Notes: a model not told the origin generated them from the sequence alone. Counted from the first letter of the stretch, positions 19,349 through 27,945 are shown. The stretch is DNA of 64,000 bases from Paenibacillus uliginis N3/975 (GCF_900177425.1 NZ_LT840184.1:5249705-5313704); one strand, 5' to 3'. Program-made: numbers and translations.

Positions 19349-21221
19349 ATAATTTCCCTCTCTCTCCTGAGTTATCAAGTTTAAGGCGGACATACTCAGA
19401 GTTTTTCAACTCATCAGGAATATCAATCGTAGTAATAAAATATTGAAAATCCACTTTACCGTTTATCTCAAGATCTTCTTTTTCTAATTGAAGAACGAAG
19501 GTAAATATCCGTCTATATACTTTTGGGTCAATATCATGCACATTGGGTGAATCATGTATTAAAAATTTCGGATGATTTGTATCTTCTGATATTGCCAGTT
19601 TAAGTAATGCCAAATCAAAAGCAATTACTCTAAGAGGGAAAGATGCAGCGCCATCATCAATTCCATCTGTAGTTGCATGCTTGATCTCCAATGAAAAATT
19701 ACCTTTTCTCTCACTTCTTTTTAGCAACCCAACCCGACTATTAGAGAACAAAAATTTTATTACTTCATTTACCTCAACTTGAAAAGATAATAGTCTTTTA
19801 TCAACTTCTTTTAGAATAGTAGAAATATCTTTATTGATTTCCGTAAGTTTTTGTTTTGCTTCCTGCCATTCAGCGTAATAATTTTCTACATCACTACTCA
19901 AATTTAATGAATTATTTAATTCTAAAAGCTCCTTACGATAGTTTGCTATAACCCCTTCTTTATCCTCTACTTGTTCAAGGATTACGTTGATATCCTTTTT
20001 AAGACTCGCATCAATTACACCTATCATTTGTTGTAATTCTTCCTGCTGTTCATTAAGAAATTTTATTTCCTCTTGATGAGACAATGTTGATTCTATCAAT
20101 TCTTTCTTCTCGTTATTAAGTACCGTTCTAATCAAATTAACGGACTTAATTGACACCTGATTGACAGAATGCTTACAGTTCTCATCTTGATCACTAGAAA
20201 AGGGACGTAGACACCTTGGGCATTGTTTATATTCATAGCGGTTCAAAAATTGAACTGCAGACTGAGCAATATCGATTTTCTCTAATTCCCCTTGAATTTC
20301 ATTGATCGTTGCTTCATAATTCTTAATCCGATAGTGGTAAGTTAATATGTTATTTTTGATTTGTCTTAGCTCATTGAACCACCTTGCACGCTGTGCATTT
20401 TCCGCATCTTTAATTTTATTAAAATTTACTAATTGATCCTTAAGATGAGCTAATACATCGTTTTTTTTGGAAATTTCACTTTCAATTGATATTTTTCTAC
20501 TGTGAACTTCGATATCAGATTGGTTTTGCTTATGCTTAGCATATTTCGCAATTACATTGTAGGCTTTCTGTTTCTCCGCTGCTAACTCTGATGCCTCTGC
20601 TTGGCGGTTCTCCAAATCTGTCTTTTCTGGAGTAAGTAAATTTAATAAGAACTCAACTCTTTTTCGCCTTACTGGAGCTTTTTCATAATAATTCGCTGGT
20701 TTAGTTAATTCCTGAAAGCCACCGACTTGATCTCTAATTAGGATAGGCGCACTTTGTCGCCATGAAATAATTTTCTTTTTATCAAAACTATTTCTCCCTT
20801 CATATAGCTCATTTTCAAGGAATGAACAATACTTTTTTACGTCATAATTATTATGATGGAATTCATGTCCTTCTAATAAACCGTCTATAACCCAGTCTTT
20901 ATATAAGATGACATTCTCCTCATTCACTAAGCTTCTCAGAACAGTGTATTTTTGAGAACCAATAGAGTATTCTAGGTGAAGAATCATTTTTTCCATACGA
21001 ATTTTGGCGCTCTTCTTATCATCTGGGAGAAATGACTCCCTACCCAATCCAAAGTCAATTAAGTCCACAAATGTGGTTTTACCAACACTGTTCCTAGTTT
21101 GAATATTTACGTCTCCAATATCTTCAGCTAGTATTATATTGAGACCTTTTCTAAAAGTTATATCTATTTCCTTTTCTGAAGGGTACACAAGTAGCCTATT
21201 AATAAACAATGACTTAGTCAT
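19332..21221 (-). CDS. ABC-3C system ATPase, DUF2326 / SMC-like
   Basis: A 629-residue SMC/Rad50-type ATPase. The P-loop at about residue 44 reads RNSVGKTT (first glycine of the canonical motif absent), followed by DLIDFGLG, usual for DUF2326 proteins. Long coiled coils (about 200-320 and 365-475) flank a hook with CPRC (about 334-337) and a later Cys/His pair that may bind zinc. The C-terminal head has FLIHDSP (about 553-559) as Walker B. In ABC-3C conflict systems this ATPase works with a middle component and a CTD protein to unleash an effector. Its ATG follows GGAGGGG by 6 nt and overlaps the previous gene by 8 nt. Confidence 0.85.
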   Translation of the reverse strand: MTKSLFINRLLVYPSEKEIDITFRKGLNIILAEDIGDVNIQTRNSVGKTTFVDLIDFGLGRESFLPDDKKSAKIRMEKMILHLEYSIGSQKYTVLRSLVNEENVILYKDWVIDGLLEGHEFHHNNYDVKKYCSFLENELYEGRNSFDKKKIISWRQSAPILIRDQVGGFQELTKPANYYEKAPVRRKRVEFLLNLLTPEKTDLENRQAEASELAAEKQKAYNVIAKYAKHKQNQSDIEVHSRKISIESEISKKNDVLAHLKDQLVNFNKIKDAENAQRARWFNELRQIKNNILTYHYRIKNYEATINEIQGELEKIDIAQSAVQFLNRYEYKQCPRCLRPFSSDQDENCKHSVNQVSIKSVNLIRTVLNNEKKELIESTLSHQEEIKFLNEQQEELQQMIGVIDASLKKDINVILEQVEDKEGVIANYRKELLELNNSLNLSSDVENYYAEWQEAKQKLTEINKDISTILKEVDKRLLSFQVEVNEVIKFLFSNSRVGLLKRSERKGNFSLEIKHATTDGIDDGAASFPLRVIAFDLALLKLAISEDTNHPKFLIHDSPNVHDIDPKVYRRIFTFVLQLEKEDLEINGKVDFQYFITTIDIPDELKNSEYVRLKLDNSGERGKLFGFTY

Positions 21222-21723
21222 ACCATACCCCTCCAATAATTTGATAAATTCTCCTATTTAGGATATCCAAAGGAACATCTTTAATTATCTTCGCTATAAA
21301 GTACGATTTATGAAGGATTGTTTTATATTGCTCATCAATAAATAGTTTCTTAACGTCTTCCTTTACTTCATCCTTAAGAACTATGTAATGTTCGTCTGAG
21401 ATAATCATTTCCCGCGACATTAATTCTTTAAGCCCGCTCAAGAATCGACTATTATATTTTTCAATTATTATGCCGGAGAGCATTGAATCCAAATTGTTAG
21501 TCTCCCATTCGGGTAATAAGGACATGAATTCCTTCCTATCCTCAGAAGCGAGTAGTTCAGTTGTAACGTTTACGAATCTAAACAAGTACATTGCTGTTGC
21601 AACCTGATCAAAAGTGGATTTCTCCAAATATTGCATTAATGATAATAAATAAACTCCATTTAAGGCGCTATTTTCTTCAATATTTTGCAAATCCCCTTCT
21701 ACCGTAATATTACGTTCACTCAT
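21214..21723 (-). CDS. ABC-3C system middle component
   Basis: A 169-residue helical protein between the EAD/CTD gene and the DUF2326 ATPase. Gene position, size and the winged-helix-like segment at about residues 95-135 (RFLSGLKELMSREMII, then EHYIVLKDEVKEDVKKL) fit the small middle-component (MC) proteins of ABC-3C systems, which bridge ATPase and CTD protein. ATG at 21723 is preferred because GAGGG lies 5 nt upstream; a GTG at 21735 overlapping the previous stop (GTGA) is the alternative. The assignment rests mainly on context; the family has very low sequence conservation. Confidence 0.7.
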   Translation of the reverse strand: MSERNITVEGDLQNIEENSALNGVYLLSLMQYLEKSTFDQVATAMYLFRFVNVTTELLASEDRKEFMSLLPEWETNNLDSMLSGIIIEKYNSRFLSGLKELMSREMIISDEHYIVLKDEVKEDVKKLFIDEQYKTILHKSYFIAKIIKDVPLDILNRRIYQIIGGVWYD

Positions 21724-21731
21724 AATTTCCC

Positions 21732-22478
21732 TCACTCATTAAATATTAGGCACTGAAAAGTAGTGTCGAATATCACACCGTATATTTGGTCTTCAATATC
21801 TTCTCTTTGTTGAAATTCTTGAGGTAAGATATTAAACAATTCATTTACTAACTCGTTTAATCTGTAATCTGCATTATATTCGTCGGGAGGAAACCTCCCA
21901 AGAATTCGCTTCGAATAAAATTTTTGAATCTTTTCGCTCAACGTTACAAAATGATCGTCGAAACCGAGTTTTTTTGCCTTTCTTTTTAAAACACCATTAT
22001 CGTTTTTCGATCTAATTGCAAGAGCTTGATTTGTTGGAGAAAATTTAGCTTTATTCTTCAATTTATCGTGAAATTCAGTAAAATCTTCAACCAATCCATT
22101 TGATAGATAAGGCGAGTCAGGCTCATCGATTGCATTTATTTCATCAAGCTTCTCAAGTAATATTGAATATAACTTGGAAAGTTGGATGGCTATATGTGCA
22201 TCCAGTTTACTAATATTCGTAGAACCAAACTGAGCATTTTTGCTTTTCATCTTCTCTATTTCAACGCTTAATTCAAAACTCATCCCATACCGTACCGCGC
22301 ATGTAATGAGAGCATCTGCCTTTTGCGGATTATTCTGTCCTTCCCCGAATATATCCTCTGGATTTTGATTTATTGAACGAGCCAGGCTGCGCCAATCATA
22401 ACTTTGAAGGTTCATCTCACATAGGGATTGAATAATACCTTGTTGTTCTCTAGGAGATGGCGTTTGACTACTTAACAT
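21732..22478 (-). CDS. ABC-3C adaptor: EAD-like N-terminus plus putative CTD
   Basis: A 248-residue protein and first gene of the operon. Residues about 8-72 form a compact helical domain resembling EADs (IIQSLCEMNLQSYDWRSLAR, then KADALITCAVRYGMSFEL). The middle is helical and lysine-rich. The C-terminal 80 residues (with FPPDEYNADYRLNELVNELF) probably correspond to the C-terminal domain (CTD) that ABC-3C systems use to couple effectors to the ATPase. Instead of a fused toxin it carries only an EAD, so it probably recruits the EAD-bearing effector at 18524-19348. ATG at 22478 follows GGAGAGAGG. No similarity to an enzyme is visible. Confidence 0.6.
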   Translation of the reverse strand: MLSSQTPSPREQQGIIQSLCEMNLQSYDWRSLARSINQNPEDIFGEGQNNPQKADALITCAVRYGMSFELSVEIEKMKSKNAQFGSTNISKLDAHIAIQLSKLYSILLEKLDEINAIDEPDSPYLSNGLVEDFTEFHDKLKNKAKFSPTNQALAIRSKNDNGVLKRKAKKLGFDDHFVTLSEKIQKFYSKRILGRFPPDEYNADYRLNELVNELFNILPQEFQQREDIEDQIYGVIFDTTFQCLIFNE

Positions 22479-22785
22479 TGCTATTCCTCTCTCCAAACAT
22501 TATTGATTTTCTTCCTTACACTCCTTCTTATATAGGTCAATTTTACTATCACGCGGAAATTTTATCCACTAGAGCTTTCTATTCTAAAACTATAATCAAA
22601 CAAATTCCGACTTAGCCCCTATAATTTTGCAACAAAATGGTAAGTATAGTAAGACGGTTGATTACTCTCCCGGTCCCCTTATGTTGAATTTAAAAAATGA
22701 GGTCGAACCCCACCATTGGTTCTGATGAGGGATTAAGTAGCCGAATTCGATTGGAACTTCGTCAATTATTCGTAAAATTCCGCAT

Positions 22786-22809
22786 AAAAAAAGCACCGTA
22801 AATTGGTGC
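22786..22809 (-). terminator. Terminator after the HNH endonuclease gene
   Basis: A GCACC / GGTGC stem (22805-22809 with 22793-22797) with 7-nt loop is followed by U7 on the minus strand, just after the HNH stop codon. It separates the restriction-modification transcript from the ABC-3C operon, which must therefore have its own promoter in 22479-22785; I could not pick that promoter with confidence. Confidence 0.8.
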
Positions 22810-22817
22810 CATAGAAA

Positions 22818-23417
22818 CTATCGTTTATTTATTAAATCCATAGCTTGTTTGGGGAACTTCCCCATCAGCCATTCTAAGACCTTTAGCTGATCAACACCAG
22901 GAGCTCGTCGAATTTGTGCCAGTAACTTATCAGATGTAGGACGTTCAAGTGTAATATTTGCAGCACCTTCATTACATACAGAACAAAGCGCTCTAAGGTT
23001 TCCTGGGTCATCAGTCCCGCCTTGCGACTTATCAATTATATGACCAATATGTAACCGTGTCTTTCGGCTGGGGTCATATGGATGTGGCTCCCCTGCTACT
23101 GCCCCACACATTTGACATGTAAACCCATTCCGGTCTAACACATATGCTCTTGTCTCTTTAGATATCGCTCTCTCAAAAGCCGGAATAGGTTTAAGATCAA
23201 CAAGTATGTACTGACCAGGCTTTAATTCGCCCAGATCATTGTGCGTCTTAATGTTCATTCCTTGCTCATTTCTGAGTTCACGTATTCTTCTTGCCCATTC
23301 ACTACTACCATCTGCAACTTGTTGCAAAGTACTTGAATCAAGAACCTTACCCACATTAGCAAGAAAGTAATCTCGTAGCTTAGCTTTAGCACCTTGCCCC
23401 TTCTTTGCTCTTTTCAT
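22818..23417 (-). CDS. HNH restriction endonuclease (putative)
   Basis: A 199-residue protein with a winged-helix-like N-terminus (DNA contacts, about residues 5-70) and a C-terminal HNH nuclease with a zinc frame: CQMCG (about 115), catalytic LHIGHI (about 136), SQGGTDDPGNLRALC and CSVCN. It overlaps the methyltransferase gene by 32 nt, and GAGGG precedes the ATG, so the two are expressed together as a type II restriction-modification pair. The target sequence cannot be predicted. A small stand-alone HNH enzyme of this size is usual for such systems. Confidence 0.85.
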   Translation of the reverse strand: MKRAKKGQGAKAKLRDYFLANVGKVLDSSTLQQVADGSSEWARRIRELRNEQGMNIKTHNDLGELKPGQYILVDLKPIPAFERAISKETRAYVLDRNGFTCQMCGAVAGEPHPYDPSRKTRLHIGHIIDKSQGGTDDPGNLRALCSVCNEGAANITLERPTSDKLLAQIRRAPGVDQLKVLEWLMGKFPKQAMDLINKR

Positions 23418-24378
23418 TTTTTTTATCCCTCGCTTCTGCAGTTTGAATTGCCATCGCAATTGCTACACCTACAGCATTTGCTACTGGTGGTGGAAATGCG
23501 TTCCCAACTTGGCGATATGCATTAGTCTTTTTCCCTGTAATATCCCAATCCGGCGGAAACCCTTGTATTAAAGCAGCCATTTTTACAGTTAGTCTAGGCA
23601 ATCCCACAAAATCAGGAGAAGGCGGCTCATCAGCTAACGTATGCCCATTCACACCTATTGCTTCCCAGGCACGTTTTGCTCTGGTTGGTCCCAAATCAGG
23701 ACCTCCGTGTTTTTTCGAGCCACCTACAAGTGTAGGAGCTATAACATTCGCTTTCTTTTTCCAATCATCGGCTCCGACCCAACCTCGACTTGCCATTTGT
23801 TCATATAATACCTCTCCTACAGTTGGTGCTGGTAATTCAATAGGAATAGGCCATTGAAAGAACTTTGCATACTTTTTCTTTAGAGCTACGAATACTACTC
23901 GAGGTCTAAGCTGAGGAACACCAAAATCAGATGCATTAAACAGCCTCCACTCTCCTTCATATCCAAGCCTTTTAATAGCATCGGTAAAAGCCTCTCTATA
24001 CTCACTAAAACCAGCAGCCATTAAACCCGCAACATTTTCAATCATAATTGCGTTGGGTGAACATTCTTTTGCTAGTCTAGGAACTTCTGGTAATAAATCC
24101 CTATCATCTAATGCACCAAGCTGATTTCCTCCCGTAGAAAACGGTTGGCATGGCGGCCCTCCAGCTAATAGGTCTATTTTTCCTTTGAATGTCTTCGCAC
24201 TAAAGTTCCTCAAGTCTTCAGGGACAACATTCCACGAAGGCCTATTAGCTCTGAGTGTGTTGCATGCATGTTCATCAATCTCAACTAAGGCAAGATGTTC
24301 AAATCCTGCTTGTTCAAGGCCTATTGCTTGCCCACCAGCACCTGCACATATTTCTAAAGAAGTAAGTATTCTTGCCAT
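23386..24378 (-). CDS. DNA (cytosine-5)-methyltransferase
   Basis: A 330-residue m5C methyltransferase. Motifs visible in order are SAM-binding EICAGAGGQAIGLEQAGF (motif I), GGPPCQPFS with the catalytic cysteine (IV), MIENVAGL (VI), QLRPRV (VIII) and the C-terminal VGNAFPPPVA (X). The target recognition region between VIII and IX is short. It transfers methyl from SAM to C5 of cytosine and protects host DNA from the co-transcribed HNH endonuclease. ATG at 24378 follows GGAGGTG; a slightly longer frame is not needed. Confidence 0.95.
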   Translation of the reverse strand: MARILTSLEICAGAGGQAIGLEQAGFEHLALVEIDEHACNTLRANRPSWNVVPEDLRNFSAKTFKGKIDLLAGGPPCQPFSTGGNQLGALDDRDLLPEVPRLAKECSPNAIMIENVAGLMAAGFSEYREAFTDAIKRLGYEGEWRLFNASDFGVPQLRPRVVFVALKKKYAKFFQWPIPIELPAPTVGEVLYEQMASRGWVGADDWKKKANVIAPTLVGGSKKHGGPDLGPTRAKRAWEAIGVNGHTLADEPPSPDFVGLPRLTVKMAALIQGFPPDWDITGKKTNAYRQVGNAFPPPVANAVGVAIAMAIQTAEARDKKNEKSKEGARC

Positions 24379-25140
24379 AAACACACCTCCAAACATATGT
24401 TTCCATTATAATAAATCGTGCGATAGGATTCCACCAATAAATAGAGGTAATTTTTAATAGTTCCCAAGACACCGGTAGAGCTCACATTTAGAAGCACCTT
24501 CTGGGAGTCTTTCTGTTTATCCGATTCTTTAGTGTTCATTCATACCGGAGTTATTCATAGCACCTGGTTAGCTATCATCTAATCGGATAATAGGATTATA
24601 CCATTGTCCACGATCCTATTGCTTTAATTTGCCTGGATAGAAGAATGCATGAAGTAACAAACGAAACTGAATTGTCGAATGTTTCGCTTATTAGATTCAT
24701 CATATATAACTTTACCTATTGGCACTTGGAATGTGAAGACATAAGGATTAACATTGAATCACCCGACGATTTAGCCTCAAACAGAAGATCGGACATTTTA
24801 TTAAGGACGGCTCTGCGGCGTTCAAGGCTAATCGCGCAGTGTATTGTTCCGCTTCTAAGCGCGCTTCGAATCCGTGATTCCACGGTATGACCGCCGAATC
24901 GGTAATGACTTATCCGCTGGATTTCCATCTGTATCACCGAACAAACCCTTTTAAGGAAAGGTTTATAACCCTGTATTACTTTTGTTTAAAATGAATAAAC
25001 TCGTGCTAAAAAACAGCCCTCAAACCCGCATTCCACCGTTACCCGAAAAATAAACTCGTGCTACAAATCACTGATTCCCCTGACTTTTTTATCGACTTTT
25101 TCTATCCGAATTTATTATAATCTGAATAATGTCTTGATAT

Positions 25141-25180
25141 AAAAACAGGGGAAAGGCATGATGGATTGGGTTTCCCCTGT
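25141..25180 (-). terminator. Terminator behind an RlmD-like remnant
   Basis: A 10-bp perfect inverted repeat (ACAGGGGAAA / TTTCCCCTGT, 25145-25154 with 25171-25180) continues into a U-run on the minus strand. It would have ended the transcript of the now degraded gene at 25227-25298. Confidence 0.7.
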
Positions 25181-25226
25181 CCTCCATTCATCCCTTCCCC
25201 GATTTTATCACGGCTTTATCGATTTT

Positions 25227-25298
25227 TTAGCGCGGGTTTATTGTGGGGTTACAAACTTTCCTAACCAACAACGCCACACTCTCCACATGGGATGAGTG
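25227..25298 (-). pseudogene. Remnant of an RlmD/RumA-type methyltransferase C-terminus
   Basis: The minus strand reads [14 protein letters not shown] and runs on to a stop. This is the distinctive last strand of TrmA/RlmD methyltransferases (compare [14 protein letters not shown] at the end of the intact rlmD at 43102). Upstream there is no open frame with the rest of the enzyme. A second, similar remnant is at 39576-39629. Confidence 0.5.
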
Positions 25299-25475
25299 CT
25301 GACGGTAGATAAAATAAAACGAGATGTAGCTGTGTTCACCCGACATAAACATCTTTAACAAGATTCAGTATTTAAAATTTCAAAGGGAGGAGGATTAAGG
25401 CCCCCTCTTTTACTCTATCGTGTCCCCAGAAACCTATTAGCGTACACAATACTGACCTACAAGCCTCCCTTAAAA

Positions 25476-25775
25476 TTAGTCGTTAATAATCAGTTCATTG
25501 ATATGGGAATAGTCCGCTAAGTTAATATTATGCCCTGCACAGATCAATAAGGCCTTTTGATACTCATCTATTTTTATATGTTCAATCATTTTAAAATTTT
25601 CGTAGTTAGATGTAATTGTATTAATACTAATACTTTGAGCTTGTATTCCTAATGAATTAATGAGTATTTCCCAAAAATATTTGTTATATATATTTCTGTA
25701 ACTAACTGGATTAATATAATCTTGGATAAATCTCGAATCAATACTTGCTATTAACTTTAAAACTAATGGCTTCAT
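25476..25775 (-). CDS. Hypothetical protein, 99 aa
   Basis: A frame of 99 residues from ATG at 25775 (an upstream ATG at 25817 adds 14). It is helical, charged and AT-rich, with no recognised family. No good binding site precedes either start. It faces a plus-strand frame beginning at 25774, so at most one of the two is likely to keep its natural start; both may be remnants. Confidence 0.35.
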   Translation of the reverse strand: MKPLVLKLIASIDSRFIQDYINPVSYRNIYNKYFWEILINSLGIQAQSISINTITSNYENFKMIEHIKIDEYQKALLICAGHNINLADYSHINELIIND

Positions 25776-26133
25776 GTTTGGTGATGATCCAGAAAACGAT
25801 CGAAATATATCGAACATTAAGCGTTGTCCTGAAATTGTTAGTCATGTAGGACAAGAGCTTTTACGAGACTCAAAGTTGGAGGATGAATGGATTAAGCGTT
25901 CAACCCCTTCTGTCATTACCTTAAAAGTCAAAATCGATGAAATCGACCCTACAACATTCCCATGGGCGGTTGTGGATGATACAGGGGGTAGATCGTATTT
26001 GTTACTGAAAGCATTTGAACGACTATTGTTTCTTAATACGAACTATCCATCTGACAATCCAATGATTTACCTAAAAGAGACAGCAAACATTAGTGCTGAA
26101 TGCATTTTTGATATAAGGAAAATAAGAGAATAA
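25774..26133 (+). CDS. Hypothetical protein, 119 aa, possibly 5'-truncated
   Basis: A frame with normal codon use and soluble, mixed alpha/beta character (VITLKVKIDEIDP, then WAVVDDTGGRSYLLLKAFERL). It stays open about 18 codons upstream of the first ATG, and that ATG has no ribosome binding site, so the 5' end may be lost. Composition resembles small immunity or phage-like proteins, but no family is recognised. Confidence 0.4.
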   Translation: MFGDDPENDRNISNIKRCPEIVSHVGQELLRDSKLEDEWIKRSTPSVITLKVKIDEIDPTTFPWAVVDDTGGRSYLLLKAFERLLFLNTNYPSDNPMIYLKETANISAECIFDIRKIRE

Positions 26134-26361
26134 GATTGATAATAGAGAATCAGCGATAGTCTCATAAAGGATCAAAAAGTTCCGCATGATTATTTAGTAA
26201 CATCAATTGCACCTCTATTACATATTATTCATCTTATCATATCGTAGAAAGTACGTCCTAATACTGGAGTGCTTTGTCTAAATAAACCATTAATCTTATT
26301 ACTAATTATTCAAAAATGTATACACCATTTGCTCCCCATCCACATTACTGAATAAGTCTTC

Positions 26362-26401
26362 AAAAAAAAAGGAAGGGGAGAAAAACTCATCCCTTCCTTT
26401 T
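26362..26401. terminator. Bidirectional terminator
   Basis: A 10-bp inverted repeat AAAGGAAGGG / CCCTTCCTTT (26368-26377 with 26391-26400) has A9 on the left, giving a strong minus-strand signal and a weaker plus-strand one for the gene at 25774. Confidence 0.75.
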
Positions 26402-26550
26402 CTCTTGCCTGTATTATAGTTCTATACTTTTACTGGTGTCTTATTTTTCACGTTTTATGTCATAAAACTGAAAACATGTACTAAACAGCACGCCTGATTT
26501 ATTTACTTTATGTTATATGCAGGAACATATCAACTTAATCGCTTTCTTCA

Positions 26551-26658
26551 TCATTTTACATAGTCTTCTTTTAAAATACTGAATATTTCTAAATCGACAA
26601 TACCTTTACCTGCCCATAGTATTGCTTGTCTTAATGCTCCTTTTTTTGATGTAGCCAT
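26551..26658 (-). pseudogene. 35-codon fragment
   Basis: ATG at 26658 opens a frame of 35 residues with coding-like composition (KGALRQAILWAGKGIVDLE, ending EDYVK). The putative binding site is distant, and the text reads like the end of a longer protein. The family is unknown. Confidence 0.25.
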
Positions 26659-27042
26659 TCTTCAACAATACCTTCTCTAAAGTCTCATTAGAGGAGCACT
26701 TCATTTTGCCCAATGTCCTAACCTGTCCCATGCAACACGAGTATCCAAATAGCTTCCAACTAACATACGCTACTTCATACTCCTACAGCTTCTTGCCTCC
26801 CCGATCATCTCGCCTTTCTATTTATAGTTTGTAACCTCTATGTTATTGCGGCTACATCGATTTGTTTTTAATATGGCGGTTTGAGTTAGGCAAACGGCTC
26901 GATGCCCCCCCTGCTACACCAAATAGTTATTTTTTGGCATAGCAAGAGATAATAGATCTGTATATACCAAAAAAAGAAAAAAAAGATCATTGACCTGCAG
27001 CTAATGGAAATGTATCCGGCTCACCCTAATAACAATTAGAAT

Positions 27043-27071
27043 GGGGACGCGAATCACTCGCATCCCCTTTT
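27043..27071 (+). terminator. Terminator-like hairpin
   Basis: GGGGACGCGA (27043-27052) pairs with TCGCATCCCC (27058-27067) with one mismatch, followed by T4. No plus-strand gene lies directly upstream, so it may be a leftover. Confidence 0.45.
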
Positions 27072-27126
27072 CGTCCCCAACTCTCCTAGCCAGTGCCCAA
27101 ATCGTTTCTTGCGGCGGAACAATAGT

Positions 27127-27833
27127 TTAACACCTTACATATTTGCGTTTGAAACCAATTTGCCCTTTATCTACTGCCTTTTGAATATTTTCGGAAGCGT
27201 TCAGAAAACTGCTTTTTTTCTTGTCCCGTTTGACTTCTACTGGGCCTACTGCCTTTGCTGTCTCGATCGCCTTATCATGCAGCGGCACATAGGATACCGC
27301 CACTGTGTAAATAAAATTATTCATAGCGTATTTAGTTCGTTCGGGAGAATCATGAATCGTCTTTTTCACAATTTCAAGCATGTTGGCTAGTTTACTTTCG
27401 GAAAATTCACCATCCGGACGATTACCCAAAAGCCAGCAGTAACAACTCCAGCCCGCTGACATTCTCAGCTCCTCCCCGCTTGCGATCCATTTATCGGCAA
27501 CTTCTTGTGCATATTTGTTTCTGCCAAGGTTACCGCAACCACATAGTCAGATAGCATATAAAAATACGCCGTATCCATCCAACGCTCAAAATCGTCTTCA
27601 GTCATTGCTTCTGGGTCTGCAATGATGCCGGCAAAGTACATTGCGTCGTAGTTCCCTGTGGCATAAAGCTGCTCAGCCAAAGGCTGATTTTTTTTAATTT
27701 TCTTGGCTATGGGCTTCATAGCACCTGTAGCCACGCCAAAAAGAGGTTCGTGCGCGCCATTGGTTTCGTAAATTTTCTTAGTTCGTTCCTTGCTGAGAGC
27801 TTCAAGCTCTTGCATAACCATTTCTGAATTCAT
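27127..27833 (-). pseudogene. DNA alkylation repair protein (AlkD-like), frameshifted
   Basis: Two abutting minus-strand frames together make one AlkD/HEAT-type alkylation repair protein of about 233 residues. The N-terminal part (27465-27833) ends soon after VAVTLAET; the C-terminal part (27127 onward) continues as KYAQEVADKWIASGEEL and then SAGWSCYCWLLGNRPD. The switch lies at about 27513-27520, in an A-rich stretch where one base appears missing. Intact relatives are HEAT-repeat proteins, some of which are glycosylases for N3- and N7-alkylpurines. AAGGAA precedes the start at 27833. It is either a pseudogene or a consensus error. Confidence 0.75.
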
Positions 27834-27893
27834 AGTCTATCACTTCCTTCGGAGGTACAATGTTCAATAATTTAACTCAACTCAGACTCCATA

Positions 27894-27945
27894 GTTCCCA
27901 CATCCGTTAGTATCGATACGTACTATTAAGACTATATCAAATTTT
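27894..27945. repeat. About 50-bp dispersed repeat, copy 1
   Basis: The stretch beginning CATCCGTTAGTATCGATA recurs with a few substitutions at 32655-32706. It contains the palindrome GTATCGATAC. This copy lies 60-110 nt upstream of the alkD-like gene. Confidence 0.6.

Larger units (their letters stand above)
24379..25475. other. Gene-poor region, 1.1 kb, at the edge of the defence island
   Basis: No intact gene is supported. Several short frames lack starts and binding sites. The right part holds a remnant of an RlmD-type C-terminus (25227-25298) with a terminator behind it (25141-25180). The base composition is AT-rich and varied, and no attachment-site repeat was found by eye. This looks like a scar of past insertion and deletion. 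Confidence 0.5.
26134..27126. other. Gene-poor region, 1.0 kb
   Basis: No standard gene is supported. It contains a bidirectional hairpin terminator at 26362-26401, a possible 35-codon frame at 26551-26658 and a plus-strand terminator-like hairpin at 27043-27071. The remainder is AT-rich with broken frames, consistent with decay. Confidence 0.45.

Noticed and set aside
24645..24937. Opposed frames of 73-81 codons suggesting a recombinase remnant
   Set aside because: No motif of any recombinase or transposase could be recognised in either direction.
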